Assembly (NCBI GenBank): GCA_002197995.1 | Contig: NGZR01000007.1 | Span: forward strand, 2,128,399-2,192,398 | Origin: Gaeumannomyces sp. JS-464 | Taxonomy: Eukaryota; Ascomycota; Sordariomycetes; Magnaporthales; Magnaporthaceae | Length of the DNA stretch: 64,000 nt | Direction: 5' to 3' | The notes under the pieces: model-generated | The model's input: only the letters and a program-made list of their open reading frames with translations | Database searches by the model: none | What the model was told of the DNA's origin: nothing | Part shown: positions 23,228-32,503 of the stretch, piece after piece | Numbering within the stretch: the first letter of the stretch is position 1 | Layout of the letters: the number at the start of each line of letters is the position of its first letter | Position numbers and translations under genes: made by a program

Positions 23228-23430
23228 TGATACTGATGACGTAGAGCTGCGTGAGGATCTCAAAATCCCAGATCTGGATGCTGCCCTTGGTGTCGCCCGT
23301 GGCAAGAGTTCGTCCGTCAGGGTCGGCGACAGCGTGTATATGCTTCCGCTGCGGGTGCCTTGGTCTGGATGGGCGTGCCATCGCAGTAGCCGTACAAAAC
23401 CAGCTCGCTCTCCCTGCTACAGGCTTGTAC
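23228..23430 (-). pseudogene. WD40-repeat fragment in reverse orientation
   Basis: The minus strand encodes one good WD40 blade: HAVADPDGRTLATGDTKGSI followed by QIWDFEILTQLYV. This is the form seen in fungal NACHT-WD40 (STAND) proteins. It is isolated, with no gene around it on this strand, and lies 220 bp from plus-strand WD40 sequence, so it looks like an inverted piece of the same or a related gene. Confidence 0.6.
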
Positions 23431-23648
23431 GTCACGACCAGCGACATAAGGTGTGGGTTAGAGTTGAAGAGAGTCCCTTGCACCTCCTCGGTCCTGTCTT
23501 GGGGCGGCCGCCATAGGCAAAAGCGGCGAGCATGCCACCTGGAGGGGGAGTGCTGCAGCGGGGATCGATATTGGCAACCAAATCCCTCCGTCCAGGGCCG
23601 GCGTGGTGACTGTTAGCAACCAGAGAAAACGTCGCTGGTATTCCCGTT

Positions 23649-25562
23649 GTGATGTTCGCTGTCAGCATTCCACAGCAGGGGCTGTTGGCAGAGGTTGTGG
23701 CCACCATGTACAGCTTGTATGCCGTGTGGGCGCTGAGATTCAGCCGTGATGGCAAGCGGCTTCTCGACCTTAGGTCAAATTACTCTTTCGTCTGGGAGTC
23801 CGCCGTCTTGATTAGGAATCACCAAGAGGACAGCATGCCGGTCTGCGGCGCCTCGATAGGGCCCATCAGGCTGGGGTCGTGCTGGACTACGAGGATGCAA
23901 TCGAGATCGCCAGCCTCTATGTAAGTCAAGACCCCTGTTTTCCGACCCCCCCCCCACTTTCCGACCCCCCTTTCCCACCAAAACACACCCTTTTCCATCC
24001 GCAATAACAAATCCAAATAAAATCGTAGGAATACGTACATGGTATCATTGCAAAGGCAATCTTTCGGTATTTTTAAAAATACTAGATTTTTATTTTGAAA
24101 GAGCTGTGAAAGCCGGGAATCTAAGTTCGAAAATAAGGGTCGAAAATACATATTAATATGCAGCAAATGTATAGTTAAATAACTTTTCCAATTTACAGCC
24201 GATATTTTCCGGGTATTTTGTAAAATACGTAATTTTTAAAAGGCTTTTTATATTGAAAGGCCATTTTAAGCTTTTAATTTCTTTTATTTAAATAAAAAAG
24301 AAAAATACTATTTGCTAATAAATCGTTTATATGGAAAAATAAAAAACTATTATTATTTAAATAAATAAAAATATAAATACAAAACTGCTTTTTGAATTGA
24401 ATAGTGCTTTAAAAATAACGTATTTTATAAAATACCCGGAAAATATCGGACGTAAATTAGAAACGTTATTTAACTATACATTTATTGCATATTAATATGT
24501 ATTTTCGACCTTCATTTTCGAATCCAAATTTCCGGCCTCCAAACTTTACCCAAAATACAAACTCAGTATCCCCAAAGATTCCGAGAAATTGCCTTTGCAA
24601 TGATATTATGTACGTATTTGTACGATTTTATTTGGATTTGTTATTGCGGATTGAAAAGGGTGTGTTTTTGCGATTTAGTATGGGATTTAGGGGGCGGAAA
24701 GTGGGGGGGGGGGGGGGGGGGTCGGAAAGGGGGTGCTTTGACTTATACCCGCATCTGGACATGCCTTTGTTGGCAAGGGACGGCTCTGTCAATGTGTACG
24801 ACCTCATTGGGGGTAAGAGGGCGAAGGGACTGCGCTCCCCCAACCAACGCGGCAACATCCCCGTGACTCACTTTGTGTTTAGAGGCCTTTCTGGGGGGCC
24901 GTAGCGATTCCGGGTCCTCTGATCTACAGGTCCGCGGTGGGGGGCTGGCGGTGCCCCCACATGGCGTGAGGTCGGGATGTTGAAGCGGGTTAGAACCAGC
25001 GAGAGTTTCCCGTCCACAACTATTGGAGCAGGGAGGCGGGCGACTCGCATACGACGTGTCGTCACGGACATGGATACGGGCTGCGTCATTGCCGAGTACA
25101 AAGGGGCCAGATTGGCGGCGCAGCTCGTAACTCTGGAGCGCGTTCGGCCGGCGGCAACAACCATTGGGCGCGAGGGTGGGGATGGCAGTGACAGCAGGCT
25201 GGCGAACAACACAGCGACCCGCGCCACCAACATTCCCGTCGGAGCTCCGGCGGCAGCGGCAACGGCGGTGCGAACCCGGGGACGACGGACTCGTTCCGGG
25301 TGCCGGAGCACCTGGCCCCCAACCGGATCCGCATACTCTTGGGCGTCCGGCGGGCGCAGGCGGCTTACCTGGGCCAGCACCTATGGGTGAGGCCGGTGGA
25401 CCTGCGGCACCTGCCGCGGGCGCCCGGTCGATGCGGCGCAAGCACTTTTTCGTCGCGCACGAGTACCTGGGCGGCAACCACAAGGTGCAGTCGACCGTGG
25501 GGTCCCGGGGCGAGGTCGAGCTCGAGTGGTGCCCGCCGTCTCCAGTGACGAGACTCGATTGA
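23649..25562 (+). pseudogene. WD40 C-terminal part of a STAND-type gene, broken
   Basis: Readable plus-strand pieces are ALRFSRDGKRLLDLRSN (with VWE after it), LDYEDAIEIASLY up to 23919, PHLDMPLLARDGSVNVYDLI from 24748, RGNIPVTHFVF, then frame-shifted pieces VVTDMDTGCVIAEYKGARL, EHLAPNRIRILLGV and KHFFVAHEYLGGNHKVQST near the end. This is the tail of fungal NACHT-WD40 proteins, where the propeller senses a ligand and the NACHT part switches the response. No NACHT domain is visible upstream. An 826 bp fold-back element splits it at 23920-24745, and there are several frameshifts besides. Not functional as it stands. Confidence 0.65.
23920..24745. mobile_element. 826 bp fold-back/MITE-like element with TA target sites
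   Basis: The two halves are near reverse complements over about 300 bp each (for example GATTTTATTTGGATTTGTTA on the right and its complement on the left). Both ends read TAAGTCAA and are followed by C-rich tracts containing TTTCCGACCCCCC. The flanks are TA at 23918-23919 and 24746-24747, the target duplication of Tc1/mariner-type elements. There is no transposase; the centre is very AT-rich and palindromic. It is inserted in WD40 coding sequence. Element plus one TA is 828 bp, a multiple of three. Confidence 0.8.
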
Positions 25563-26226
25563 CAGACAGGACTGCCATCAACAAGTTCAGAAAGGGCGGA
25601 GCCAGGCAGGGGGACATGTTTGCCTGGAGAAAGGTCCTCCGGGGTTTACTGAGAGAAGAGTATCAACCACATGGGTATTTTTTATGGCGCGGCTGCGCTG
25701 GGTAACGGCTGTCGTCAATTTTGAGGCAACGTCGAAAAGAACCGACGGTTGAATTTTTTTTTTTTCCCTTGATTGAAGGTAAATGCCGATGCGGGGAACC
25801 ATGAAGATGGTTCGTCTCGTGGACGGATTAGGAAGGAGGACCTGGCTTGTTTTGGCAGCTGTGGTGCCTCGGCGACGATGTTCCTGAGCCTCGGCTCCGC
25901 GCTACCCGTGTCGTTATTAGCCCCAACTTTGGGTGAGGAAATGATGGCCGTTTTCTCCCACTTCCCCGCGACCCCGACGTAGCAACCGGGTTGATGGGGC
26001 GCTTGGTCATGCAACTATCAGGGCCTGGCGAGCTTGTCGATGTTACATGGGCAAGCACCGCCAAATCCCATGACTCGTCTCCGTCATCGTGGAGATGGGG
26101 TGCATAAAGGGAGGCCATTGAGACCTTTGCTGCACGATGGGACGGCGACCATCTCACCACCCCCGAGGTCCAACGCTCCCCGCTAGGTAGTCTCCACTGG
26201 CTGACGAAGAACTGTCGCTCTTCAAC
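25563..26226. other. Intergenic, no gene supported
   Basis: Open frames on both strands without motifs. The final part is the promoter of the GH29 gene. Confidence 0.5.
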
Positions 26227-28049
26227 ATGATCTCCCTAGCCACAGCAGCCACGGCCGTCGCTGCCCTGCTCCCCCGAGCGGCGGGGCAGGCCACGACGTA
26301 CGAGCCGACGTGGGAGTCGACCGACAAGCACATCGCCGCGCCCGAGTGGTTCCGCGACGCAAAGTTCGGCGTCTACTGGCACTGGGGCGCCTTCACCACG
26401 CCCCAGTACAGCAGCGAGTGGTACGGCCGCAACATGTACGCCACGACAACGACGTCAGGCCCGAGCACACGCGCCGCTACGGCCCGCCCGAGCAGTGGGG
26501 GTACCACAACTTCATCCTGGGCAACAAGGACCGGGCGGGAAAACACGTCGAGTTCAAGCCCGTGCTGGCCTCCGAGGGCGGCAACTTCGACCCGGCGGCC
26601 TGGATGAAGGTCGTCAAGGCCTCGGGCGCGCGCTTCGCCGGCCCCGTGGCCGAGCACCACGACGGCTTCTCCATGTGGAACAGCACCGTCAACGAGTGGA
26701 ACTCGGTCAACCACGGGCCCAGGCTCGACCTGCTCGAGCTGTTCGCCGGGCTGGTCCGCGACAACGACATGAAGTTGCTTGTCGCCATGCACCACGCCTT
26801 CAACACCAACGGCTTCTTCAGCTCGGCGCCCAGGCAGACCAACCACACGATGCAGAAGCTGTACGGCCAGCTGCCCAAGGACGAGTCTGATAGGCTGTGG
26901 TTCGCCAAGCATCGCGAGATGCTCGATCACGTGCGGCCTGACATCATCTGGAACGACTTTTCGCTCGACAGCCCCGGCTTCTGCGAAACGGGCTCCGTCT
27001 GCTCCATCGCCGAGAAGCAGCGCCTCAACTTCCTGGCCTACTACTTCAACCGCGCCCAGGAGTGGGGCAAAGAAGTCCTCACGACCTACAAGCACTTCGA
27101 CAACGGCTTCCGCAACACCTCGGCCGTGGCCGACTGGGAGCGCGGCGGTCCCGCCGAGATTTCGCGCCCCTACTGGCTGACGGACGACGCAATTTCGGCC
27201 TCGAGCTGGAGCTACACGGTCGGCATCCGGTACTACTCCTCCAAGGCCATGATCCACTCGCTTCTCGACCGCGTGAGCAAGAACGGCAACATGCTCCTGA
27301 ACGTCTCGCCCACGGCCGCGGGCACCCTGCCGGACGAGCAGCAGGCCGTGCTGCGCGCCATCGGCGACCACCTGGCCCGGTACGGCGAGTCCGTGTACGG
27401 GACGCGGGCCTGGGACATCTACGGCGAGGGGCCCAACGTGGCTGGAGGCGGCTCCTTCACAGCGCCGCTCGAGGGCAACAGCAGCGACGTGCGCTTCACG
27501 CGAAGCAAGGCCGGCGACGTGCTCTACGCCTCGGTCCTGGGCTGGCCCAAGACAAACGACGTGTCCATCCGGAACCTCGGCTCCGATGCGCTCGTCGACC
27601 TGTCGGGTCTCAAGTCCGTCGAGCTGCTGCTCGGCGGCGAGCGGCGGTACGCCGCCGCGCCCCGGTGGAAGCAGAACCCCGACTCGCTCATCATCTCGCT
27701 GCCCACCGCGCAGCGGCCGCAGGAGTCATTTGCGTACGTGGTCAAGCTCACCTTTGACAAGGACGCCGGCGGCATCCCCGTGCCGCAGCAAAAGTTTGGA
27801 GCCTCGGTGTTTGCGAACCCAGCCGCCTCGGGCAAAGGAGTCTCACTTAAGCAGGGCCTGTTCCGGGCCGACTTCTTGGCCGAGGCCGGGGTCAAGCCCG
27901 CCGACATCAGGTTCATCCGCGTCTCACCCGGCACCAGGGCGACCGTCTTTGCCAACGGCGACCTGACTGGGGCTCGCTCGGTCCTGCCCGCCGGGAGCCA
28001 TGTTGTCGCTAAGGGCTCGGTGGGCTCACTGTCGGTCTCGCGCGTTTAG
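26227..28049 (+). CDS. Secreted GH29 alpha-L-fucosidase
   Basis: A single exon. The signal peptide MISLATAATAVAALLPRAAG is followed by the GH29 barrel: PEWFRDAKFGVYWHWGAF (start of the barrel and sugar pocket), AEHHDGFSMW (substrate His pair), and RPDIIWNDFS with the Asp nucleophile of the family motif PDxxWxD. NMLLNVSP closes the catalytic domain. A beta-rich domain follows, with a C-terminal segment (RATVFANGDLTGARSVLPAG) that recalls a beta/gamma-crystallin-like repeat. The enzyme releases L-fucose from xyloglucan or glycans outside the cell. One base is missing near 26437 (NMYA then HDNDVRPEH); with it the gene is 1824 bp (607 aa). The usual acid/base residue of the family varies and I cannot place it. 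Confidence 0.85.
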
Positions 28050-29009
28050 AAATTATCATGATGGGGCTCATAATGCGCCGTGTCTTCTTGGCGCCATGTA
28101 TCCTGTATCCGCAGCAATCCCGCTAACGTGCTGAAGTGGGGGACAACGGTCTTAAAAGCAGTAGCTTGACTGTACTTGGACACCTTAATGGAGTTTTTTT
28201 TTTGTTCGCCAGGTGCCCTATGTCCACACGCTCGAGCTATGCAGACGGCCGCAGGTTACGATTCTCCCGTTGACCACAGAGAAAATGCAGGCACTTGTGG
28301 CGGCCTCACGGTATTGGCGGACTAACTGGTAACAACATCTCCGCCCTTCAGGCTATCAGTTACCGAAAATATCCTCCCGCTTGACCCGAACATTAAAAGC
28401 TGAAAGTCCCCAGGAGACATGCCCATGTTAGACGTGACAGATTTTACCGCATGCCCCCATCCGTGACCGACGTCCCTACCGACATTACATGGCTGAGAGC
28501 CCAAGTCTCGCAGCCGACATCTACGGGAGGGGGTGTCTTTTCACTGGAAGAATGGCGTTGGGTAGTAGGCATTTGGGAATGCCCCAGACTCGAACGCTCG
28601 GGGTGGGCAGCCCGAGTCCCGGGCCAAGTCGAACTTCTCCGCCCTGTTTGCGGGTAGAAGTGCCGACGGATGACACCCTAGCGCGCGGCGCATACCCGTC
28701 TAGGCGACCTGCCCGGGGAGGAGGGCAGGGTGTTCGTACGGATGCCAGGATAACAGCTTTCACTGACTCCGCATGTCCGTCGTGATACCAATTTTCGTGC
28801 CATCCGGCTATACTCGGGGAAAAGTACAGAATGCTACCTCGTCGGAGCCAACACTGGGCATTTCTCCGCACACTGGCGGGCTTCCGATCTGGATGGCGTG
28901 TATTTAACACCAGTCATTTCCCCATCATGTTGCGCCTCGTTCCTCGAGACGAGGTCAAACGGCACACTATTTCCCCATCCAACGGACAGATCTACGCCTC
29001 CCCGCAAAG
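28050..29009. other. Intergenic between two glycosidase genes
   Basis: No gene supported. It contains the promoter of the next gene, with an AT-rich GTATTTAACA near 28898 about 110 bp upstream of the ATG as a possible TATA element. Confidence 0.55.
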
Positions 29010-30611
29010 ATGTACTCCTCCCTGCTTCTCGCCTCCACTCTGGCCACAGCCATCGCGGGCCCTTTGGTGCCCCGTGATGCCGTGACGGCCACAGTCGACC
29101 TCTCTGTCTCCAGGGGCGCGCCTCAGCAGCTTGCTTCAGGCTTTCTCTACGGCATCCCTGACAAAGAGGGCCAGATCCCAGACCATTGGTACACACGCAC
29201 CTCCCATGATAGCATACGTGGTTATCATCATACTGACATACCTTGGGCGCGTGTCTCAGGTACAAAGACATCAACTTCCGCTGGGGCCGCACCGGCGGCG
29301 CCCAGATGGGCGCGCCCAACCGCGGCTGGACGTGGGGCATGTCCGAGTACCAGGGCCGGCTCCGGTCGACGCTGTCCAACTACCGGACCATGAGGAAGTT
29401 TGGCGCCGAGTGCATCATCTACGTGCACGACCTCTGGGGCACCGATAACGGCAACTCGTCGAGCTACTGGCCCGGCGACAACGGCAACTGGACCCCGTAC
29501 GACAACTTCCTCAAGCGGCTCATGGACGACCTCGTGGCCAACAACGCCCTTGAGGGCCTGGTCTGGGATGTTTGGTAGGTGTGATGGAGAGAAATGCGCG
29601 CCCTGAGGAATTTGGACAGACCCGTGCTGATTTCTGCTCCTGTCAACAGGAACGAGCCCGACATCAACATCTTCTGGAAGCGCAGCACCAAGCAATGGAT
29701 TGACCTATATATCAGGAGCCACAAAGCGATCCGGTAAGTTCGTCCTTTTCTCAGAGTCTCTCCCACGTAGCTGTTGACCAACACAAAACCAAAAACACAA
29801 ACAGCGCCGACGCTCGCTTTAACAAGGTCCCCATCACGGGCCCCAGCCTGGCCTGGCGCCCCATGGCCAGCAACACGTGGTGGACCTCGTGGCTCGAGGC
29901 CATCGCGGCCGCGGGGACGGTCCCGGACCAGTACTCGTACCTCGAGGGCGAGCTGCGCGCGGCCGACAACGACCCGCAGTACACCAACGCGTCTCTGCGC
30001 GGCCTGCTGCAGCGGTACAAGCTCCCGGAGCGCCAGGTCAGCATCAACGAGTACGCGGCGTTTGGCGAGATGCTGCCGGCGGGCTACGCGTGGTGGATCT
30101 CGCGGCTGGAGCGGTACGACTGGATCGGCGTGCTGGGCAACTGGCAGGGCGGCAGCACGCTGCACGACCTTTTCGCCAACCTGCTCACAAAGACGCGCAA
30201 CCCGCGCGACTACGCCGCCACCGACTACGCCGCCGCGCCGGGCCACCACGTGTACAGGTACTACGCGCAAAACATGACGGGCGTGCGCGTCCAGACGGCC
30301 GGGTCCACGGACAAGCTGTTCGACGTGTACGCGACCAGGGGCGCGACCGCGTCCGCCTGCTCGCGGGGCCCAAGATCGCGGCGGGCAACTGGAAGATCCA
30401 GGTGGAGAAGCTGAGCGCCGCGGGCTACCCGGCGTCGGGCACCGTCGAGGTCGAGGCCTGGGAGTTCCAGGCTCCAATGCCTTTGCCGTGACGGTCCGCC
30501 CGTTTCCAGGGGCAGGAAGACCTACACCTACTCGGGCGACTCGTCACCATCCCGGTCGCGCAGGCCAACAACTACACCGGGCACGCGTTTGAGTTTGTCG
30601 TCAAGCAGTAG
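29010..30611 (+). CDS. Secreted clan-A glycoside hydrolase (GH39-like)
   Basis: Exons are 29010-29188, 29260-29574, 29650-29733 and 29805-30611 with clean GT-AG introns. A signal peptide (MYSSLLLASTLATAIA) leads a TIM-barrel protein. The acid/base Glu sits in LVWDVWNEPDINIFW, split by intron 2. The likely nucleophile is the Glu of QVSINEYAAF. The catalytic pair and the W..NEPD pattern mark clan GH-A; resemblance to GH39 beta-xylosidases is my best guess. Single bases are missing near 30345, 30472, 30513 and 30540. With four restored the exons total 1389 bp (462 aa) and the protein ends HAFEFVVKQ. It sits head-to-tail behind the fucosidase, and both suit side-chain removal from plant polysaccharides. 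Confidence 0.7.
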
Positions 30612-30947
30612 TTGGTCGGTGGTGAGCCAGCATCCGCCAAAGGTGCCTTGTCAGATATTGGAAGTCTGGGTATTTATTTGAGCGCAATAGCTGGCTGCCG
30701 AAGCTTCATGAGAAAACGTGACAAGATTAGCGCCCCATCCCTTGCTGCGCTGTGACCTCCTTAAAAACGTCCTTGCGGTTCCCGTGTGACATGAGCCTTG
30801 AAAGTTCGCCGGTTTATTTTTACAGAATTAATTCGGTTATTAGAAAGTTACGCGTCCTGGCACTGGTACACCTCATGCCGATCATTTCTCATGTCGTGAC
30901 CCTGCAACTAGTCCATCTAGCCTCCATTGAGTGTTGCCACAACAGGC
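30612..30947. other. Convergent intergenic gap
   Basis: The 3' ends of the glycosidase and of the minus-strand gene meet here. Nothing else seen. Confidence 0.6.
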
Positions 30948-32503
30948 TTAGGCAGCAACCCTGCTCGCCTTCTTGGCGCGGGCCTCAGCGAGGAGAGCCT
31001 CCTCGCCGGCGGAGACGCGGACGAAGCCGTCAGTAGTCTCCTTGTTCTCGGCGTCGGCGACAGCCTCGGCGCGCTCGCGGCTGTAATAGCCCTCAATGCC
31101 ACGGCGGCGGACCGAGATGGGGCCAGCGGCGGCAGCGGCCTCGGTCGAGGTGGCGGGCGAAACAGCAGACGACGTGGTAGTGGGGCGGGCGACGACGGGG
31201 CAGTTCTGGTCCTCGATAAAGAGACCGGTCTGGGGGAAGGGGTCTAGGGGGCCCCAGATGTTGCCGTCGGCGCCGGCGCCAACGCCCTTGGTCAGGAAGG
31301 CCATCTCGGAGAAGTCGTGGGCGACGGGCGGGACGCCGGGCACATCCTGCTCGCCGGGGATCCAGACGTTGACGGGCTGGACGTAGGTTCCAGCAATCAG
31401 GCCGTTCTTGGTGGTGCGAGTCTTGGCGACGCCGCCAATCTCGGCGATGACGCGGTACTCGCGGGTGTAGCTCCGGAGGAGGTCGTTGCGGTACTCAAAC
31501 TTGTTCTGAGCGTTTCGGCCGCCGCGGAGACCCATGCTGGCGATGATGCGGTCGGTGGTCTCACCAGTGCAGGGGTGGACGTCCATGGCATAGAGCGAGA
31601 CAGTGGCACGGTTGTTGGAGACGAAGCCGATGAAGCGGGTCTCGGCGATCTCGGCGTTGGGGTTGGGGTTGTCAATGCCGAGGCGGGCAAGCTCCATGCG
31701 GACGTAGACGATGTCTCCCAGAGTCTGGATCTGAGTGTTTTTGTGCAACGATACTGAAGGCGATGACCTCGCCGCCCTTCCTAATGCCTTGCCAGGTGAT
31801 GAAGTCACCGGCCTGGAGAGGAGCCATGACGAGCGGGTCAGGGGCGACGAAGGTGCCGGGGCCAGCAAAGGGGCGGTTGCTTAACGGGCAAAGAGGATCT
31901 GTGGTGTTGCGAGGAATGCACATGGGGAAGCCCGAGAAGGAGCTGATGCTGGGGCTCTGGTCATCCGCAGTGAACTCAGGAGCGCCAGCATATCCCTTGG
32001 AGAAGACGGCGTTGGGGTCTGAGATGCGGATCTTGGGGCCGTTGACGATCTTCATCGAGCCGGTCGGCGAAGTCGACGCTCTCAATGAAGCCGCTAGCAA
32101 GGCCCTCGAAGAACTGGTAGATAATGATCTTGCGACGCGGGGAACATTGTTGATGAAGTTGCCGATGACCTAGGAGCATGGCGTGTTAGCACGAGGGCAT
32201 TTGGCAGCCGCGGAGGGGCTTACAATGGCTTACCAGAGTCTCATATCCGTTGAACTCAGCCTTCTTTGCGGCAAGGTCCTTGAAAGGAACCCAGGCAGCA
32301 GGGAACTGGACTAGGACGTTTTTGGGGACCTGCATGGTGAAGCCGCCGACAGAGATGGTGCCACCAGCGTTGTATACATCGCTGGAGACCGTGGCATCCT
32401 CAAGGCCGCCCTGGACAAAGAGAGGGGCATCCTGAGCGGCGACGCCCGCGAGGGCGACGGCGAACAGGAGCACGAAGAGGTTTCTCAAAGTTGAGAACGC
32501 CAT
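30948..32503 (-). CDS. Conserved secreted protein of unknown function
   Basis: Two exons, 32503-32234 and 32169-30948 (64 bp intron). The signal peptide is MAFSTLRNLFVLLFAVALAG. The body has sheet-like, conserved-looking blocks (ISVGGFTMQVPKNVLVQFPA, GPKIRISDPNAVFSKGYAG, ARLGIDNPNPNAEIAETRF, ATVSLYAMDVHPCTGE, IWGPLDPFPQTGLF). The C-terminal tail is Ala/Ser/Thr-rich with a dibasic SVRRRGIEGYY. From memory, similar proteins are found in many moulds as hypotheticals; no enzymatic motif is visible. The frame is broken by one missing base near 32124, one extra (or two missing) near 32055, and one extra A in an A run near 31742. The corrected length is 497 codons. The tail could be processed by a Kex2-like protease after RRR. 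Confidence 0.7.

Noticed and set aside
26373..27371. 332-codon minus-strand frame
   Set aside because: Antisense of the GH29 catalytic domain; GC-rich third positions make long antisense frames.
28560..28640. tRNA on the minus strand (GTTCGAGTC seen)
   Set aside because: A B-box-like string is present but the T-stem and the other arms do not pair.
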